A DNA stretch of 56,070 nucleotides from Moorena sp. SIO3I8 (GCF_010692325.1 NZ_JAAHHW010000040.1:1-56070), one strand, 5' to 3'; positions 27,658 through 36,250 are shown, numbered from the stretch's first letter. The notes: generated by a model not told the origin, from the letters alone. Numbers and translations: made by a program.

Positions 27658-27850
27658 GGTTTTGTGTTTACTCCCGTTGAGGGTAAAGTGTGCCTCGCTC
27701 GGCTATCAAAGCTTGTGCATGCTCCTGACACTGGCTTCACTAAAATTAACTCATCACCTGTTTAATCAGAAGCGATAGAGCCTGGAGCTGGCTCGCACCC
27801 CAGGGTATCTTGACATTGATAGCGTTTACCATTTGGTGAGCTTGACCAAT
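27658..27850 (-). ncRNA. Candidate HEARO/omega RNA of IscB
   Basis: HEARO RNAs lie immediately 5' of iscB and run into it. On the minus strand the 88 bases before the iscB start contain GTGTCAGGAGCATGCACAAG, a GCGAGG segment, and a hairpin TTTACCC-TCAACG-GGGAGTAAA (one bulged A) a few bases before the ATG. The RNA's 5' part would overlap the 3' end of the HTH gene. Position relative to iscB and the hairpin are seen; identity as HEARO is inferred and the 5' boundary is a guess. The guide would be the most 5' segment. Confidence 0.45.
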
Positions 27851-28099
27851 CTGAAGACTCAGGTAAAACCCGATTTGAGCAGGTTTGCTAAGGTTTAGTA
27901 ATTGGTCTCTGCGCTTTGACCAGTTCCGCTTGGGACCGCGAGTGCCAGGAGTGACTACTGGCATGCCATCAAACAGAGGAATCACCCAAGTTCTACCGAC
28001 TTTATAGGCTCCTTTAACTCTGCCTTTGCTGAGAAGGTAACGGACGCGAGTGGGGGAAACACCTAGTAAATCAGCGGCTTGTGCGGTAGAAATCATCAT
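27746..28099 (-). CDS. Small helix-turn-helix (excisionase-like) protein upstream of iscB
   Basis: A 117-residue protein with an excisionase/MerR-like winged HTH at the N-terminus: MISTAQAADLLGVSPTRVRY, then LLSKGRVKGAYKVGRTWVIP. The middle is basic (RGPKRNWSKRRDQLL) and the C-terminal half is helical without a recognised domain. It ends 88 bp before iscB on the same strand, and the iscB omega RNA would overlap its last codons. It could be a host gene whose end was captured when an IscB element inserted, or a true partner that controls iscB. The repeat array at 28274-28800 lies directly upstream and is a plausible operator. Confidence 0.75.
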   Translation of the reverse strand: MMISTAQAADLLGVSPTRVRYLLSKGRVKGAYKVGRTWVIPLFDGMPVVTPGTRGPKRNWSKRRDQLLNLSKPAQIGFYLSLQIGQAHQMVNAINVKIPWGASQLQALSLLIKQVMS

Positions 28100-28199
28100 G
28101 GCTAGTTAACCATTGCGTTAACGAGACTGTTAATTTAACAGAATTTTGGGGAAGATGCAAGGGATAAGATTTTAGGTATTAATTACTAGGTGTAGTCAG

Positions 28200-28265
28200 G
28201 GAGCAGGGAACAGGGAACAGGGAAAAAATCCTGTATAGTGCGTTCGCGTAGCGTGACCTATGGTC
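28200..28265. repeat. GGAACAG heptamers and diverged GC-rich palindrome
   Basis: Three tandem GGAACAG-type heptamers at about 28201-28225, then GTTCGCGTAGCGTGACCTAT, a diverged member of the GC-rich dispersed palindrome, between the HTH gene and the long repeat array. Confidence 0.7.
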
Positions 28266-28273
28266 AATCGCAT

Positions 28274-28800
28274 TCAGCGCCTCGGTTCCAAGTTTCCAAA
28301 AAACTATTGCATTGGCGCACTTATAAGTCCATCGGGTGGCGAGATCAAAGTTAATTACTAGCTACAGTAAATGCGTACGCATTCGATCCAAAGCGCCTCA
28401 GTTGGGGGTTTCTCAAAAACTATTGCATTCGCGCACCGATAAGTCCATCGGGTGGCGAGATCAAAGTTAATTACTAGTTACAGTAAATGCGTACGCATGA
28501 TCAGCGCCTTAGTTTCAAGCTTCCAAAAAACTATTGCATTCGCGCACCCATAAGTCGAGTGGGTGGCGACATATGTGGCTAATAGTATTGATGAATAGCT
28601 ACAGTAAATGCGTACGCATTATTTGAACTCACCTCAGTTGCGGGTTTCTAAAAAACTATTGCATTCGCACATCAATAAGTCGAGTGAGTGGCGAGATCAT
28701 TGTTAATTACTAGCTACATTAAATGCGTACGCATTATCAGCCATTTGCCTCAGTTGCGGGTTTCCAAAAAACTATTGCATTTGCGCACCGATAAATGCCT
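28274..28800. repeat. Five-unit ~116-bp direct-repeat array with AATGCGTACGCATT palindrome
   Basis: Each unit holds a conserved block, AAAAAACTATTGCATTCGCG, then AAGTCCATCGGGTGGCGAGA or AAGTCGAGTGGGTGGCGA, then a palindromic core and a variable GCGCCTCAGTTGCGGG-type junction. The core AATGCGTACGCATT is at 28370-28383, 28607-28620 and 28722-28735, with one-base variant at 28486-28499; spacing is 116, 121 and 115 bp. The fifth unit is truncated before the core. The array lies upstream of the HTH-iscB pair and downstream of the MFS gene. No open frame spans it. Confidence 0.9.
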
Positions 28801-28832
28801 AGGGGAGATAGTTAGTTATTTTGATAAAAGAA

Positions 28833-28968
28833 TAATATCATGTCCGGATAATTAGTGATAAAAACACCATTCGCAGATTAAACCATACTCCTTTTTTTCT
28901 GCCTTCTGCTTTCTGCCTTCTGCCTTCGATTTGCGCCTCGTGTAAGTATTCAAGCGGACATGATATTA
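28833..28968. repeat. 14-bp perfect inverted repeat (TAATATCATGTCCG)
   Basis: TAATATCATGTCCG at 28833-28846 and its exact reverse complement at 28955-28968 flank about 108 bases that include CTTCTGC-type repeats. The left arm continues as GATAATTAGTGATAAAAA, very like a sequence at 34057-34089 on the other side of the TauD-MFS operon. Possibly a MITE; also close enough to the MFS stop to act as a terminator hairpin. Confidence 0.65.
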
Positions 28969-28975
28969 AAACTAA

Positions 28976-30427
28976 TTAAGTGCCATTTATTCTTAGCCTT
29001 TGATTTTGCCGCTGCCATAGGAATCCAGATATCACTACCGCAATCACAAGAATGGCAGAGACAATGCGAAAACTTACTTGTTCTCCAAACACTAACGCTT
29101 CAACTGGCGCTGTTGTAACTGAAAATGGGGTATCTACGGGGAGTTGGCTAGCAGATAAGCGCGAAAACAGAATGCCAATCAGTGTTATACCCATAACCTG
29201 ACCTAAGGCTCGTGAAAAGAACCAGAGTCCAGAGGCAACACTGAGATATTGTGGAGGTACGCTGCCCATAATCACACTTTGGTTAGGGGGTTGGAACAAA
29301 CCGATACCAATTCCAAAGGGAATTATCCGCAATAAATAGCCCTTAACCGTCAATTCTTCGCTAAAGGTGCTGATTGTCAAACAGCTGATAAATAATAATA
29401 CCAATCCGATCGTACTAATGCTTCTTTCGCCAAAGCGATCAGCCAGGGAGCCTGCTACAGGGCCTACACAGATTCCTAATATAGGCAGCACCGCTATCAA
29501 TAACCCCACTTGTTGTTCGGAATAATGCTTAACGAGTTCCAGAAAAAAGGGCAAAAGGAAAATTACACAACTGTTAAGAATATAGCCAATTGAACTTAGC
29601 ATTAGACTGAAACTTAATTCCAGAGATCGAAATAAACTAAGGTTAAGCAATGGTTGAGTAGATTGCTTCTGAGAAAACAAAAAACTAACGCAAGCCATCA
29701 TCGCGATCGCCAATAAAAGCAAGGTTAAATTGCCACCTAAATTCTCTTCTTGTATGCGTGTTATCCCCAGCAAAAAACAAGTCAACGTTATCCCCAAAAG
29801 CAACGCTCCGCCAAAATCAAAATACTTTTGATCCGTAGAGTTACTGCCCCTGGGAAGTGTCAGTATCACTAACACTATACTGATCAAACAAATTGGCACA
29901 TTAACCAAGAAAACTGAACGCCAACCCAAGTGCTCTAGAAGCACTCCTCCTACCGTGGGTCCCAATGACACGCCCGCCCAACCCGTGCTAGTAATGATCC
30001 CCAGGGCTAGCCCTCGCTTTGCATCAGGGAACACCTCAGTTACGATCGCGGGCGCGAGTACTGCAATCAACACAGCCCCAAGGCCCTGAAATATCCGTGC
30101 TGCAATCAATAAGTAAATTGTGGTGGCGATTCCACACACCAATGAACTTGTGGTAAATGCTGTGAGTCCGATTAAATATAGCGATTTCTTGCTCCACATA
30201 TCTCCCAATCGAGCCACACAAAGCACCAGGATCGCCAGCACCAGGGAATAACTCAGAGGAACCCATTCAACAGTGGCAAAGTCGCTATGCAAATCTTCTA
30301 CCAGTGTTGGCAAAGCCAAATTGACAATATGAACATCTAGCGAGAACACGAAGGTTACTAAACTCACAGCAAATAGGATCCACCATTGTTTAGATATTGC
30401 TATTTCACTGTCTTGCGTACTCGTCAT
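28976..30427 (-). CDS. MFS drug/metabolite exporter, DHA2 (EmrB/QacA) type, 14 TM
   Basis: A 483-residue inner-membrane transporter with about 14 hydrophobic segments, the DHA2 family size. Motif A-like sequence is CVARLGDMWSKKSLY, motif C-like is GITSTGWAGVSLGPTVGG, and the N-terminal SLDVHIVNLALPTL segment is typical of EmrB (SLDxTIVNVALP). It is the last gene of a four-gene minus-strand run (gap to the FkbM gene 42 bp), so it likely exports or gives resistance to the product of the TauD/citrate-synthase-like/FkbM enzymes. Confidence 0.9.
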   Translation of the reverse strand: MTSTQDSEIAISKQWWILFAVSLVTFVFSLDVHIVNLALPTLVEDLHSDFATVEWVPLSYSLVLAILVLCVARLGDMWSKKSLYLIGLTAFTTSSLVCGIATTIYLLIAARIFQGLGAVLIAVLAPAIVTEVFPDAKRGLALGIITSTGWAGVSLGPTVGGVLLEHLGWRSVFLVNVPICLISIVLVILTLPRGSNSTDQKYFDFGGALLLGITLTCFLLGITRIQEENLGGNLTLLLLAIAMMACVSFLFSQKQSTQPLLNLSLFRSLELSFSLMLSSIGYILNSCVIFLLPFFLELVKHYSEQQVGLLIAVLPILGICVGPVAGSLADRFGERSISTIGLVLLFISCLTISTFSEELTVKGYLLRIIPFGIGIGLFQPPNQSVIMGSVPPQYLSVASGLWFFSRALGQVMGITLIGILFSRLSASQLPVDTPFSVTTAPVEALVFGEQVSFRIVSAILVIAVVISGFLWQRQNQRLRINGT

Positions 30428-30469
30428 ATACTGTCAGTAAGTTTCACGTATAAAGCTGCTATTTGCCGA

Positions 30470-31291
30470 TTAATTATGATTGACGTACAGATCAAAACTG
30501 ACTCCATAGTTTTGCGGAAAGTATGCCCATACTTTGGCAAAATTACGATCTACTAGGTACTTGTCAATTTCTTCCGGTTGCGGACAATTTTCATAGCGAG
30601 ATACCAGACTTTTTTCCAGATATATTGCCTTTAGGTGAGGGAGTGTTTCTTTAGCCCCTTCCAAAGCTTTCAATTCGCTTCCTTGAATGTTCATGTATAT
30701 AAAATCAAACTCCGATATCTCTCCTGAAGACTCTTCTATTATCCTGTCAACTGTTTTGAGCGGGACGATGATTTTGTTACTTACTTCTACCTCTGAATAA
30801 ACCGTTTCCTCATTGAACACTTCTGCTTTTGGTTTGAAGAGCGAAGTTAGCTGCGATTTTGATGTCACATACAGCTCGGCTTCGCCATCTATCGCACCAA
30901 TGGCACTCTGGAAAACCTCGATCGAGGTAAATGGCTCGCCGTCAATCAACTTGTCGTAACTACTGAACAATTGATTGACTACAGTAATCCGCTCTTGGAG
31001 CTGCTTAAATAATTCCGGTTGTGGTTCTACTACTATAATTTTCTTGAATCCTAATAAAACTAATGCTAACAGCATTTCCCCCTTATGTCCGCCCAGATAT
31101 ATCGCTCCGCGACGCTGACATCCGTACTTGCGTAACAATCTCTCATAAAGCAGAACGTCATAGCAGATTGCTTCATAAAGCCTTGTCTTTATTCTTGGTT
31201 CTGCAAAGTATCCTGGCAATACCTTCTTTTTTAAATCCAGTATTTCACTAATCAGTTCTGCTTGAGATTCGAGATCTTGTAGCATTTCCAT
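30470..31291 (-). CDS. FkbM-family SAM-dependent methyltransferase
   Basis: A 273-residue methyltransferase. The SAM-binding region is GAIYLGGHKGEMLLALVLLG with KIIVVEPQPELFKQL as motif II, and the FkbM signature FDFIYMNIQGSELKALEGAK lies near residue 205. The family O-methylates hydroxyl or carboxyl groups of natural products and sugars. Within the run it follows the citrate-synthase-like gene by 104 bp. Substrate unknown; the hydroxyl made by the TauD-like oxygenase is one possibility. Confidence 0.85.
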   Translation of the reverse strand: MEMLQDLESQAELISEILDLKKKVLPGYFAEPRIKTRLYEAICYDVLLYERLLRKYGCQRRGAIYLGGHKGEMLLALVLLGFKKIIVVEPQPELFKQLQERITVVNQLFSSYDKLIDGEPFTSIEVFQSAIGAIDGEAELYVTSKSQLTSLFKPKAEVFNEETVYSEVEVSNKIIVPLKTVDRIIEESSGEISEFDFIYMNIQGSELKALEGAKETLPHLKAIYLEKSLVSRYENCPQPEEIDKYLVDRNFAKVWAYFPQNYGVSFDLYVNHN

Positions 31292-31395
31292 ATTTCCTTT
31301 AGAGTCACAAACCTTGCTAGCTATGGCAAATAAAGTGTTTCTACCTGATTCAAAACACTATGTTCTTGAGTATACTATCTTTTATGGATAGATTG

Positions 31396-32586
31396 TCACT
31401 CAAATCCAACAGCAAACGGACCAAACCATTTCCGAATCTCCTCACTGGTGGCACCAAAAGGAGGTTTATCTTTTTGCTCCAGAAGATGAGCAACCATTGC
31501 AGAGCTGCGTGAACAGAGGAATAGCCCTGTTCCATAGGGGGGTCTCATGCCCAGAGACAAAAATACAGCAGCGCTAATGCCATCAATGTTTGGATAAATT
31601 CCCAGTTTCTCTTTCAAAAACTTGGCCGTAATATCATAAAGTTGAATAAAATCTGATTGCAGACCGATCTCAGATATAATTGAGTGTAGACGAGGGTTTC
31701 TTGAATCTACCTTAAACATTGGGTGCCCAAAACCGGGTATTTTTTCCTTTTTGGCAAGCCGCTCTTCAAGGAGCTTAATAACCACTGCTTCTCGATCTCC
31801 TGAACTGTATTGATCGATGATAGTTTGATGAATAGCAGTGAAGAACTCCATTGCTTTTTCGCAGGCTCCCACGTGGGCAGGTCCTGCAGCTGTAAAACCG
31901 GCAGCGATCGCTTGGGGGATAGGAACTCTCGTACTGATGGCAACCCGGGGCAACATGACTGAGGGAGCAAGAAAGCCCCAGCCTGCATGCAAGCTCACCA
32001 TTATATCATTAAAAATTTTTCTTTCAGCTGAGTTACTAAAATTCCTGTTAGTACAGAGGGTAAATAAAGCTTCGATATAGTCTTGCTCTCCCGAAGTCAA
32101 TTTAGGGCTTTTCCCATCACTATTTTTTCTGTCAAAACTTTTTTCCTGAATACACTGGATACTTTCAATCGCAATAGCCATTAACGCAGGAATTAGGCCG
32201 ACATAATAGAGTCCAATTTGACTGTCTCGATCTAGCCCTATTGCATCCAGGTCAAACCCAGGGATCATCTGTTCAAAGGACTTGGTTTTGTCAACCATCA
32301 ACCCGGCAATAATGGCTTGAGAAAACGATGCACCTGAGGCGACTACAGTCCGAATCACTTCTAGGACTGGATCATCCTCTGTTAAAGAAGACAGGGCACT
32401 GGCAAGATAGCGATCAATAAGTTTTTCTTGGGATGGAGTCGCCTCTTTGCCGGTAAGTAAATGATAGATAGTCCCTGAAAATGAAAAATTACCAATCAGA
32501 TCGTTCAGGTTTCTATTCCGAACATACAGTTGCTCTGGATTGAGACTGGGTCCGTCAATATCTGTACCATGATATCGATATCCCAT
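31396..32586 (-). CDS. Citrate-synthase/citryl-CoA-lyase-like enzyme
   Basis: A 396-residue citrate-synthase-fold protein. The three catalytic residues are in place: H238 in GPAHVGACEKAM, H288 in IPGFGHPMFKVDSR and D335 in YPNIDGISAAVFL. The GFGHP form (instead of GxGHRVYK) resembles citryl-CoA lyases and secondary-metabolism condensing enzymes more than the TCA enzyme. It would condense acetyl-CoA (or another acyl-CoA) with a 2-oxo acid, or run the cleavage in reverse. Lying between a TauD oxygenase and an FkbM methyltransferase, with 63 and 104 bp gaps, it is likely to build the carbon skeleton of a small carboxylate. That is inference. Confidence 0.82.
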   Translation of the reverse strand: MGYRYHGTDIDGPSLNPEQLYVRNRNLNDLIGNFSFSGTIYHLLTGKEATPSQEKLIDRYLASALSSLTEDDPVLEVIRTVVASGASFSQAIIAGLMVDKTKSFEQMIPGFDLDAIGLDRDSQIGLYYVGLIPALMAIAIESIQCIQEKSFDRKNSDGKSPKLTSGEQDYIEALFTLCTNRNFSNSAERKIFNDIMVSLHAGWGFLAPSVMLPRVAISTRVPIPQAIAAGFTAAGPAHVGACEKAMEFFTAIHQTIIDQYSSGDREAVVIKLLEERLAKKEKIPGFGHPMFKVDSRNPRLHSIISEIGLQSDFIQLYDITAKFLKEKLGIYPNIDGISAAVFLSLGMRPPYGTGLFLCSRSSAMVAHLLEQKDKPPFGATSEEIRKWFGPFAVGFE

Positions 32587-32649
32587 GTTATATTAGTTTC
32601 TCCTTGTATATAACTAAGCTGAGGTTTATGTTCCAATACTGACCAGCCC

Positions 32650-33525
32650 TCAGTATGGCTTGTCGCCAGACAAGGTGACGCGATGCATTATGCGTTTGAA
32701 CCCGTGATAGTCATTCACCGGGTTGTGCTGGGTGCATCGATTATCCCAGAAGGCGAGGGAGCCGTGCTCCCAGCGAAAGCGACAGGTGAACTCTGGCCTG
32801 ACTTGGTGCTGGAAGAGATAGTCGAGTAGAGGTTTACTTTCTTGCTCCGTCCAGCCCTCGAAGTACTTTGTGTGGTTAATGTTGAGGTAAAGTGCCTTGC
32901 GCCCAGTCTCAGGGTGGGTGCGCACGGCTGGATGGGCTGCAACTATCACCTCCTGACTTGAGCCTGCGTTCCGTAGGCGATCCAGCTCCATTTTGAAGGT
33001 ATGAGCATTTGTCGAGGTGTTGATGCCAACTAGACCATCTAGGGTCTTTTTAAGACCCTCCGACAGGTTCTCGTAGGCCATGTACTGGTTTGCGAAAAGC
33101 GTGTCACCGCCGTAGGGTGGGATATCGACGGCGTAAAGTATGCTTCCCATCGGCGGACATTCCAGATATGTGGTGTCAGAATGCCACACACCACCAAAGT
33201 TCTTCCGCTCGTGCTCCAGCTTGACTACCGGTGTAATCAAGGGACATTCGGGCAATCCACGCACTACTGGGTATTCCATTGGTTGGCCGAATAGCTTGGC
33301 AAAGGCAAGCTGTTGCTGGGGGGTGAGTTCTTGGTTACTGAAAAAGATCACCAAGTGGTCGAGTAAGGCAAGGCGTATCTCCGAAACGACTTCAGCTTCC
33401 AAGGGTCGTGAGAGGTCTACCCCTTGGATCTCAGCACCGAGGGCACCAGCAATCGGATGCACCTTGATGTAGCGATAGTTAGGGCGTACTGCGTTATCGA
33501 TTGTTTTCCCTTTCGTCATTTCCAT
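32650..33525 (-). CDS. TauD/TfdA-family Fe(II)/2-oxoglutarate dioxygenase
   Basis: A 291-residue dioxygenase. The iron triad is HSD (H115, D117) in VWHSDTTYLECPP and H267 in FWDNRCTQHNPVNDY, with the 2-oxoglutarate arginine in RIMHRVTL. Early family sequence GAEIQGVDLSRPL is present. Members hydroxylate taurine, herbicide acids and many natural-product acids. It is the first gene of the four-gene run, 63 bp before the citrate-synthase-like gene. The start has two in-frame ATGs two codons apart, in a locally duplicated TCGTCATTTCCAT leader. True substrate unknown. Confidence 0.87.
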   Translation of the reverse strand: MEMTKGKTIDNAVRPNYRYIKVHPIAGALGAEIQGVDLSRPLEAEVVSEIRLALLDHLVIFFSNQELTPQQQLAFAKLFGQPMEYPVVRGLPECPLITPVVKLEHERKNFGGVWHSDTTYLECPPMGSILYAVDIPPYGGDTLFANQYMAYENLSEGLKKTLDGLVGINTSTNAHTFKMELDRLRNAGSSQEVIVAAHPAVRTHPETGRKALYLNINHTKYFEGWTEQESKPLLDYLFQHQVRPEFTCRFRWEHGSLAFWDNRCTQHNPVNDYHGFKRIMHRVTLSGDKPY

Positions 33526-34242
33526 TCGTCATTTCCATTTGATGGCGATCTACGGCTATAGAGCCAGGGCTGTTTTATTGTCAATGTTTGATTTTGGAAC
33601 AATAAGTTCCAAAAGTCAGCTCTACAACTCAGCGTCGAGGGAAAACTTGAAACCCAGATTCAGTTGGCTTGAATACTTCTAGGTGTGGATCAATAATATG
33701 ATCCACCACAGGAACCAAATTAGTACCACTATATTCACCCAACACCGAAATCAGCTGTGATCAGCTTCATTGGGAAAGCATTTTTCCTCACAGATCTTAA
33801 AATACGTTGGTGGCGATCGCCTATTTCCTTTATTTTTATTTTATAAATGATCTGTTTGAGCAAATATATAGTTTTTAACCTCGCTAGCTTGAATCTACAT
33901 CTGCTTACTCTAGAATGATTGGCTCTGCACAATTTAGGGTATGGTCCGGGGGATACATTACTCTACGCGGAACTTGCTATGTCCGCCAGAATAGGATCAG
34001 TAAGGGTTGCCCAACATGGGGATGATTTAAGAAAACGCTAACAGAACCAGAACTTATATCATGTTGGGATAATTTGTGATCAAAAAAAAATTGTTAAGTG
34101 TTAATGGTTTGTCAATTAACACTTAACAATTAGGTGCGACCCGTGGCGAATTTCATTATTAATGAGTTAAGCGCACCTTTAACAAGTTAGATCGAGAGAG
34201 TTGGTAATTTGTATTCCAAGAGATAATCTAGTCCTAGAAAAA
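33526..34242. other. 717-bp gap: operon promoter region, dispersed motif, 17-bp inverted repeat
   Basis: No convincing gene. Next to 33526 must lie the promoter of the TauD-MFS operon. At 34057 is TATATCATGTTGGGATAATT, a relative of the dispersed ATATCATGTCCGGATAATTA motif at 28835. A perfect 17-bp inverted repeat, AATTGTTAAGTGTTAAT at 34089-34105 with its complement at 34115-34131, follows at once and resembles a terminator preceded by an A-tract, so it may end transcripts coming from the minus strand. Confidence 0.5.
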
Positions 34243-34656
34243 TCACCTTCCAAATCCGCGCTTACCTCGACGTGAGCGCATTTCTTGACGAATTTGTTGG
34301 CGCTGTTCCTCGGTGAGAATACCCCTCATCTCTTCTCGTGCTGACTTGCGAATCTCGCGCATTTGGTCTCGCTGCTCTTGAGAGAGATTCATACCCTCCC
34401 TTGCTTCTCGGAGTTGACGGCGCAGTGTTTTTATAGTTTGGAACCGCCGTTGTTGCTCCGGAGTGAGAATATCCTCAATTTTAGCTTCAGTATTGTTACG
34501 GATGTTTTCAAACTGCTCTTTTTGCTGGTCAGTGATGTTAAGTTTGGAGAAAAATGGAGGCATTTCTTCGGCGTTAACTGCCATGGGAAAACTAGTGAGG
34601 GTAATTGCTGCGATACCTGCAAGTAGAGAAAAGGGCTTGATGTTCATGATGTTCAC
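34243..34656 (-). CDS. Spy/CpxP-like periplasmic LTXXQ protein
   Basis: A 137-residue exported protein with a signal peptide cleaved near MAVNAEE. The mature part has three repeats of the LTxxQ class: LNITDQQKEQFENI, ILTPEQQRRFQTI, LSQEQRDQMREIR and ILTEEQRQQIRQ, and is highly charged and helical with a very basic tail (RSRRGKRGFGR). Spy and CpxP are ATP-independent periplasmic chaperones or sensors of envelope stress and metals. It is divergent from a histidine kinase gene with a 213-bp shared upstream region, which suggests control by that two-component system. Confidence 0.85.
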   Translation of the reverse strand: MNIMNIKPFSLLAGIAAITLTSFPMAVNAEEMPPFFSKLNITDQQKEQFENIRNNTEAKIEDILTPEQQRRFQTIKTLRRQLREAREGMNLSQEQRDQMREIRKSAREEMRGILTEEQRQQIRQEMRSRRGKRGFGR

Positions 34657-34869
34657 TTGTTTTTATTTTTAACTGTTTTGACGTGAGCTGATTTCTGTTT
34701 GATGTCTCTATCCTAAAAAGGGCTAGGGTGAAACCACATGAGGCAAAAGACCTGAATTTCTCTAGGACTTTAGTCCTGGGCTAGATATGACCAATGGGTC
34801 TTGCTTTACCTTTGACACATGGATTAAGGTTGTTGGTTGTTTGTTATTGGTTGTTTACAACAATTGTGA

Positions 34870-36108
34870 ATGCGCCATCCTATTCAAATTACTAACCACC
34901 CAATTCGATTTTTGCTCTACCTGGAGTGGATACTGCTGATCATTACCGCTTTGGTGGAATTACTAAAACTTCCTTTTCCCCCGCTACCTAGGTCGCCACT
35001 ACTCAATTTAGTTTGCCTGGGAGTATTTGGGTTAATGGGATTGAGATTACCAACAAATCAGCCTATTTATAAGATACTTTACACTGCCGCCGAAATTGGG
35101 GTAATTCTCTTAGCGTCCATGGTGGGACACATTCGGCTGTTGCAACTGATGTTAATTATATTAGTTGTTCGCAACTGTTTTATCTTTGAGTTCCAAGGTC
35201 GCTTAGTGATGACTGGATTTGCGGTTATATTATTCCTAATGAGGCAAATGGTTCGATTTCAGCATCATGCTATGAGGCATCGTCCTCCCTTTAGACCACC
35301 TCCTGTGTTCAGAGAACCACCGACAGGGTTGATTCCGGAGCGATTACTATTTATCTTGTTGAGTTCTGTCTTGATATTTGTCTTGGTCTTAATCGTTTTG
35401 CAGCTATTAGTGGATACTGTACTTTCAGAACGAAAAAGTCGGCAAGACCTGGCACAGGCTAATGCTCAACTGCGTGACTATGCCCTTCGGATTGAAGATA
35501 TTGCTACGCTGCAAGAACGTAACCGTATTGCTCGGGAAATTCATGACTCCTTAGGACATTCTTTAACTGTATTCAATTTACACTTGGAAGCGGCTTTAAT
35601 ACTATTACAATCTGACCCTGCTGAAGCCAAAGAATTTATCTTAGAAGCGAAACAACTCGGGAAAACTGCTCTGAAGGATGTACGTCAATCCGTTGCTTCC
35701 TTGCGTTTAAATCCGTTACAAGAGCAATCTCTAGAAAATGCGATCGCATCCCTAATCGACGATTTCCAAAAGTCCACAGCTATCTCACCTACATACCATC
35801 TTAACCTAAAGCGTTCAATCCCTGGCGACATCAAAATCGCAGTTTACCGTATTGTCCAAGAAGGGTTGACAAATATCTTTAAATATGCTAAACCTACTGA
35901 AGTAGACATCCAAATTAAGACAGCAACAGATTTACAATTAATTATTAAAGACAATGGCATTGGATTTTCCCTAAACCAGAACACAAGCGGTTTTGGTTTA
36001 CAAGGAATGCGAGAACGCACCCAAGCCTTAGGAGGAACCTTTAAAATTGAAACAGCACCAGGAGCTGGCTGCAAAATTATCGCTCATTTTCCTTTACCAA
36101 AGGTTTAA
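34870..36108 (+). CDS. NarL-type sensor histidine kinase (HisKA_3)
   Basis: A 412-residue membrane kinase. Five or six hydrophobic segments occupy about residues 12-180, with an unusual His/Pro/Arg-rich loop (RFQHHAMRHRPPFRPPPVFR) near 135-155 that could bind metal. The dimerisation/phosphoacceptor domain has ERNRIAREIHDSLGHSL (H-box), and the ATPase domain has YRIVQEGLTNIFKYAKP (N-box), IKDNGIGF (G1) and GFGLQGMRERTQALGG (G2). It pairs with the response regulator 267 bp downstream. The ATG at 34870 is the only good start. Confidence 0.9.
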   Translation: MRHPIQITNHPIRFLLYLEWILLIITALVELLKLPFPPLPRSPLLNLVCLGVFGLMGLRLPTNQPIYKILYTAAEIGVILLASMVGHIRLLQLMLIILVVRNCFIFEFQGRLVMTGFAVILFLMRQMVRFQHHAMRHRPPFRPPPVFREPPTGLIPERLLFILLSSVLIFVLVLIVLQLLVDTVLSERKSRQDLAQANAQLRDYALRIEDIATLQERNRIAREIHDSLGHSLTVFNLHLEAALILLQSDPAEAKEFILEAKQLGKTALKDVRQSVASLRLNPLQEQSLENAIASLIDDFQKSTAISPTYHLNLKRSIPGDIKIAVYRIVQEGLTNIFKYAKPTEVDIQIKTATDLQLIIKDNGIGFSLNQNTSGFGLQGMRERTQALGGTFKIETAPGAGCKIIAHFPLPKV

Positions 36109-36110
36109 GC

Positions 36111-36250
36111 TATAGCGTTTTCAGTTGAGATGTAACCATATCGCAAAGGGAACAGGGAACAGGGAACAGGGAACAGGGTAAAGAGTCCTGATTTTTCTTT
36201 AAAAATCAAAAAATATCATACAGGTTTACATCTCAAATACAAACGCTATA
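36111..36250. mobile_element. 140-bp MITE-like element between kinase and regulator
   Basis: Begins TATAGCGTTT and ends AAACGCTATA; the inner arms (TTGAGATGTAACC and GGTTTACATCTCAA) also pair imperfectly. A short GGAACAG heptamer array lies inside. Starts with TA and has Tc1/mariner-like TATA ends, so it is likely a non-autonomous element inserted two bases after the kinase stop. Confidence 0.6.

Noticed and set aside
28274-28800. Repeat array as CRISPR
   Set aside because: Units are about 116 bp with long diverging repeats and no 25-40 bp repeat/unique spacer alternation; no cas genes nearby.
33735-33932. Minus-strand 65-codon frame upstream of the TauD operon
   Set aside because: No recognisable motif, no ribosome site, biased basic composition of translated AT-rich non-coding DNA.
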